Below are positions 63,097 to 64,000 of a stretch of 64,000 bases of DNA, one piece after another (positions within the stretch are counted from its first letter, which is position 1; every line of letters begins with the position of its first letter). The notes below the pieces were generated by a model. It ran no database searches and was not told the origin of the DNA. It was given only the letters and a program-made list of their open reading frames with translations. Source of the DNA: Hyunsoonleella pacifica (GTDB lineage: Bacteria; Bacteroidota; Bacteroidia; Flavobacteriales; Flavobacteriaceae); NCBI RefSeq assembly GCF_004310335.1, contig NZ_SIRS01000006.1:160297-224296 (forward strand). Direction: 5' to 3'. A program made the position numbers and the translations under genes.

Positions 63097-63864
63097 TTAG
63101 TCATCAAGCACTTTTTTTACGAAAGTATCAATATTATTAGCCCCATATTTAGTAACATGCTTAACAAACGCACTGCCAATAATAGCGCCTTTAGCATATT
63201 TAGTTGCTTGTGTAAATGTTTCATTATTGCTTATACCAAAACCAATAATCTGTGGGTTTTTCAAGTCCATGTTACCAATGCGCTCAAAATAAGCGGTTTG
63301 TTCTTCGCCAAAGCCAGATTTAGCACCTGTGGTACTGGCACTGCTAACCATATAAATAAATCCGTTTGAAATAGAATCGATATACCGAATACGCTCATCG
63401 CTAGTTTGTGGTGTAATTAAAAACACATTGATTAAACCGTACTTTTCGAAAATAGCTTGATACTTTTCATGATATACGTCAACTGGCAAATCAGGAATAA
63501 TTAATCCATCTATACCCAATTCTTGGCATTTCTTGCAAAAGGCTTTCACACCGTATTGAAACATCGGATTAAAATACCCCATTATAATTAGTGGTATTGA
63601 AACTGTTTCACGAATGTTTTCTAATTGTTTGAATAACAGCTCGGTAGTCATACCATTTTTTAAGGCTGCTGTAGAACTATCTTGAATGGTTGGTCCATCT
63701 GCTAATGGATCGCTAAAAGGCAACCCAATTTCAATCATATCCACCCCATTTTTTTCTAAATCTTGAATAATACCAACAGTATCATCAATATTAGGGTAAC
63801 CTGCTGTAAAGTAAATAGACAATAATTTTTTGTCTTCTATTAGTTTTTGATTAATTCTGTTCAT
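63097..63864 (-). CDS. trpA: Tryptophan synthase alpha subunit
   Basis: TrpA cleaves indole-3-glycerol phosphate to indole, which passes to TrpB. The 255-residue protein starts MNRINQKLIEDKKLLSIYFTAGYP; a second ATG directly upstream at 63867 could also be used. Conserved motifs are MIEIGLPFSDPLADGPTIQ (catalytic Glu), GIDGLIIPDLPVD (catalytic Asp) and the phosphate-binding region VSSASTTGAKSGFG with IGFGISNNET. It overlaps the end of an unknown gene upstream. The rest of the trp operon is presumably beyond the window. Confidence 0.97.
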   Translation of the reverse strand: MNRINQKLIEDKKLLSIYFTAGYPNIDDTVGIIQDLEKNGVDMIEIGLPFSDPLADGPTIQDSSTAALKNGMTTELLFKQLENIRETVSIPLIIMGYFNPMFQYGVKAFCKKCQELGIDGLIIPDLPVDVYHEKYQAIFEKYGLINVFLITPQTSDERIRYIDSISNGFIYMVSSASTTGAKSGFGEEQTAYFERIGNMDLKNPQIIGFGISNNETFTQATKYAKGAIIGSAFVKHVTKYGANNIDTFVKKVLDD

Positions 63865-64000
63865 CATTACTTAATAATTCTGTTAACTCTTTCCGAGATT
63901 TTGCGGACTTAATTTTATTTCCCAAATCTAAAATTCCTATTTCAAATGTCTTGAATATTGATTCAAATAATTGACTGTTTTTGTTTGCCTCTTCAAAGGA
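63851..64000 (-). CDS. Partial unknown gene overlapping the trpA start
   Basis: The frame is open from the window edge to a TAA at 63851-63853, giving 49 residues that read like a real protein C-terminus: SFEEANKNSQLFESIFKTFE, then IGILDLGNKIKSAKSRKELT and ELLSNDEQN. It is not the C-terminus of trpB as I know it. It overlaps the start of trpA by 14-17 bp, so translation is probably coupled and this gene belongs to the trp operon. No family can be named from this fragment. Confidence 0.5.
   Translation of the reverse strand, partial: SFEEANKNSQLFESIFKTFEIGILDLGNKIKSAKSRKELTELLSNDEQN

Noticed and set aside
1-64000. tRNA, rRNA, CRISPR arrays, complete insertion sequences or prophage
   Set aside because: Reading of the spacers gave no cloverleaf, array periodicity, transposase, integrase or phage structural operon; the tail-fibre-like protein at 3746 has a signal peptide and no phage neighbours.

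Overview
The window is about 64 kb of AT-rich chromosomal DNA from a member of Bacteroidota, most likely a (marine) Flavobacteriaceae. The main reasons are: type IX secretion (T9SS) sorting domains; bacillithiol synthesis (BshC); TAnnTTTG promoter elements; lipoproteins and TPR-type regulators of flavobacterial style; and a conserved flavobacterial housekeeping order (rsfS-ftsH-LUD-cdsA-psd-ACBP, PASTA-rluD opposite ddl-coaD). No tRNA, rRNA, CRISPR array, prophage or complete insertion sequence was seen.

Layout. 1-2023 (minus strand): a cut-off lipoprotein that looks like the N-terminal part of a di-haem cytochrome-c peroxidase, preceded by a PhoX-like lipoprotein with a collagen-like linker. 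2462-12204 (plus): the most distinctive accessory block. It encodes a small outer-membrane barrel protein, a mini T9SS cargo, a phage-tail-like beta-strand/G2-like protein, an 1803-residue six-module leucine-rich-repeat T9SS protein and a translationally coupled lipoprotein. A tandem TGGACA motif with 11-bp period occurs twice around its first genes. 12277-26444: bshC, a TPR/LuxR-type regulator, guaA, a LysM/periplasmic-binding protein, small conserved genes, msrA, a degenerate zinc-ribbon protein, nif3, lpxK and a TPR hybrid histidine kinase. 26522-35744: lipA, an operon of small membrane protein - glycosyltransferase - ECF sigma - divergent Nramp, then aqpZ, an ECF sigma/anti-sigma pair, an aminotransferase with murB, and a DUF1573 protein. 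35920-46147: valS; the rsfS-ftsH-LUD-cdsA-psd-ACBP run, which joins protein quality control to phospholipid synthesis; birA, pyrE and a Nudix hydrolase. 46338-53607: a SulP transporter, a structured non-coding stretch, a hydrolase/Crp-type regulator pair with two palindromes, a HEAT protein, a PLD-type lipoprotein and coaD. 53757-64000: ddl, PASTA, rluD, yaaA, a frameshifted TPR protein, the 44-residue ribosomal protein THX, a UDG-fold protein, rhlE, small conserved genes with damaged starts, trpA and a partial gene.

Most genes are ordinary housekeeping. The best candidates for undescribed biology are the T9SS surface cluster with its repeated motif, the hydrolase/Crp module with its palindromes, and the Nramp relative that lacks the canonical metal-binding motifs. 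Three genes between 58.1 and 63.1 kb carry one-nucleotide-scale lesions (frameshift, stop at codon 2, missing start). These are either real decay or sequencing errors. All functional calls come from reading motifs and family resemblance; no database search was run.
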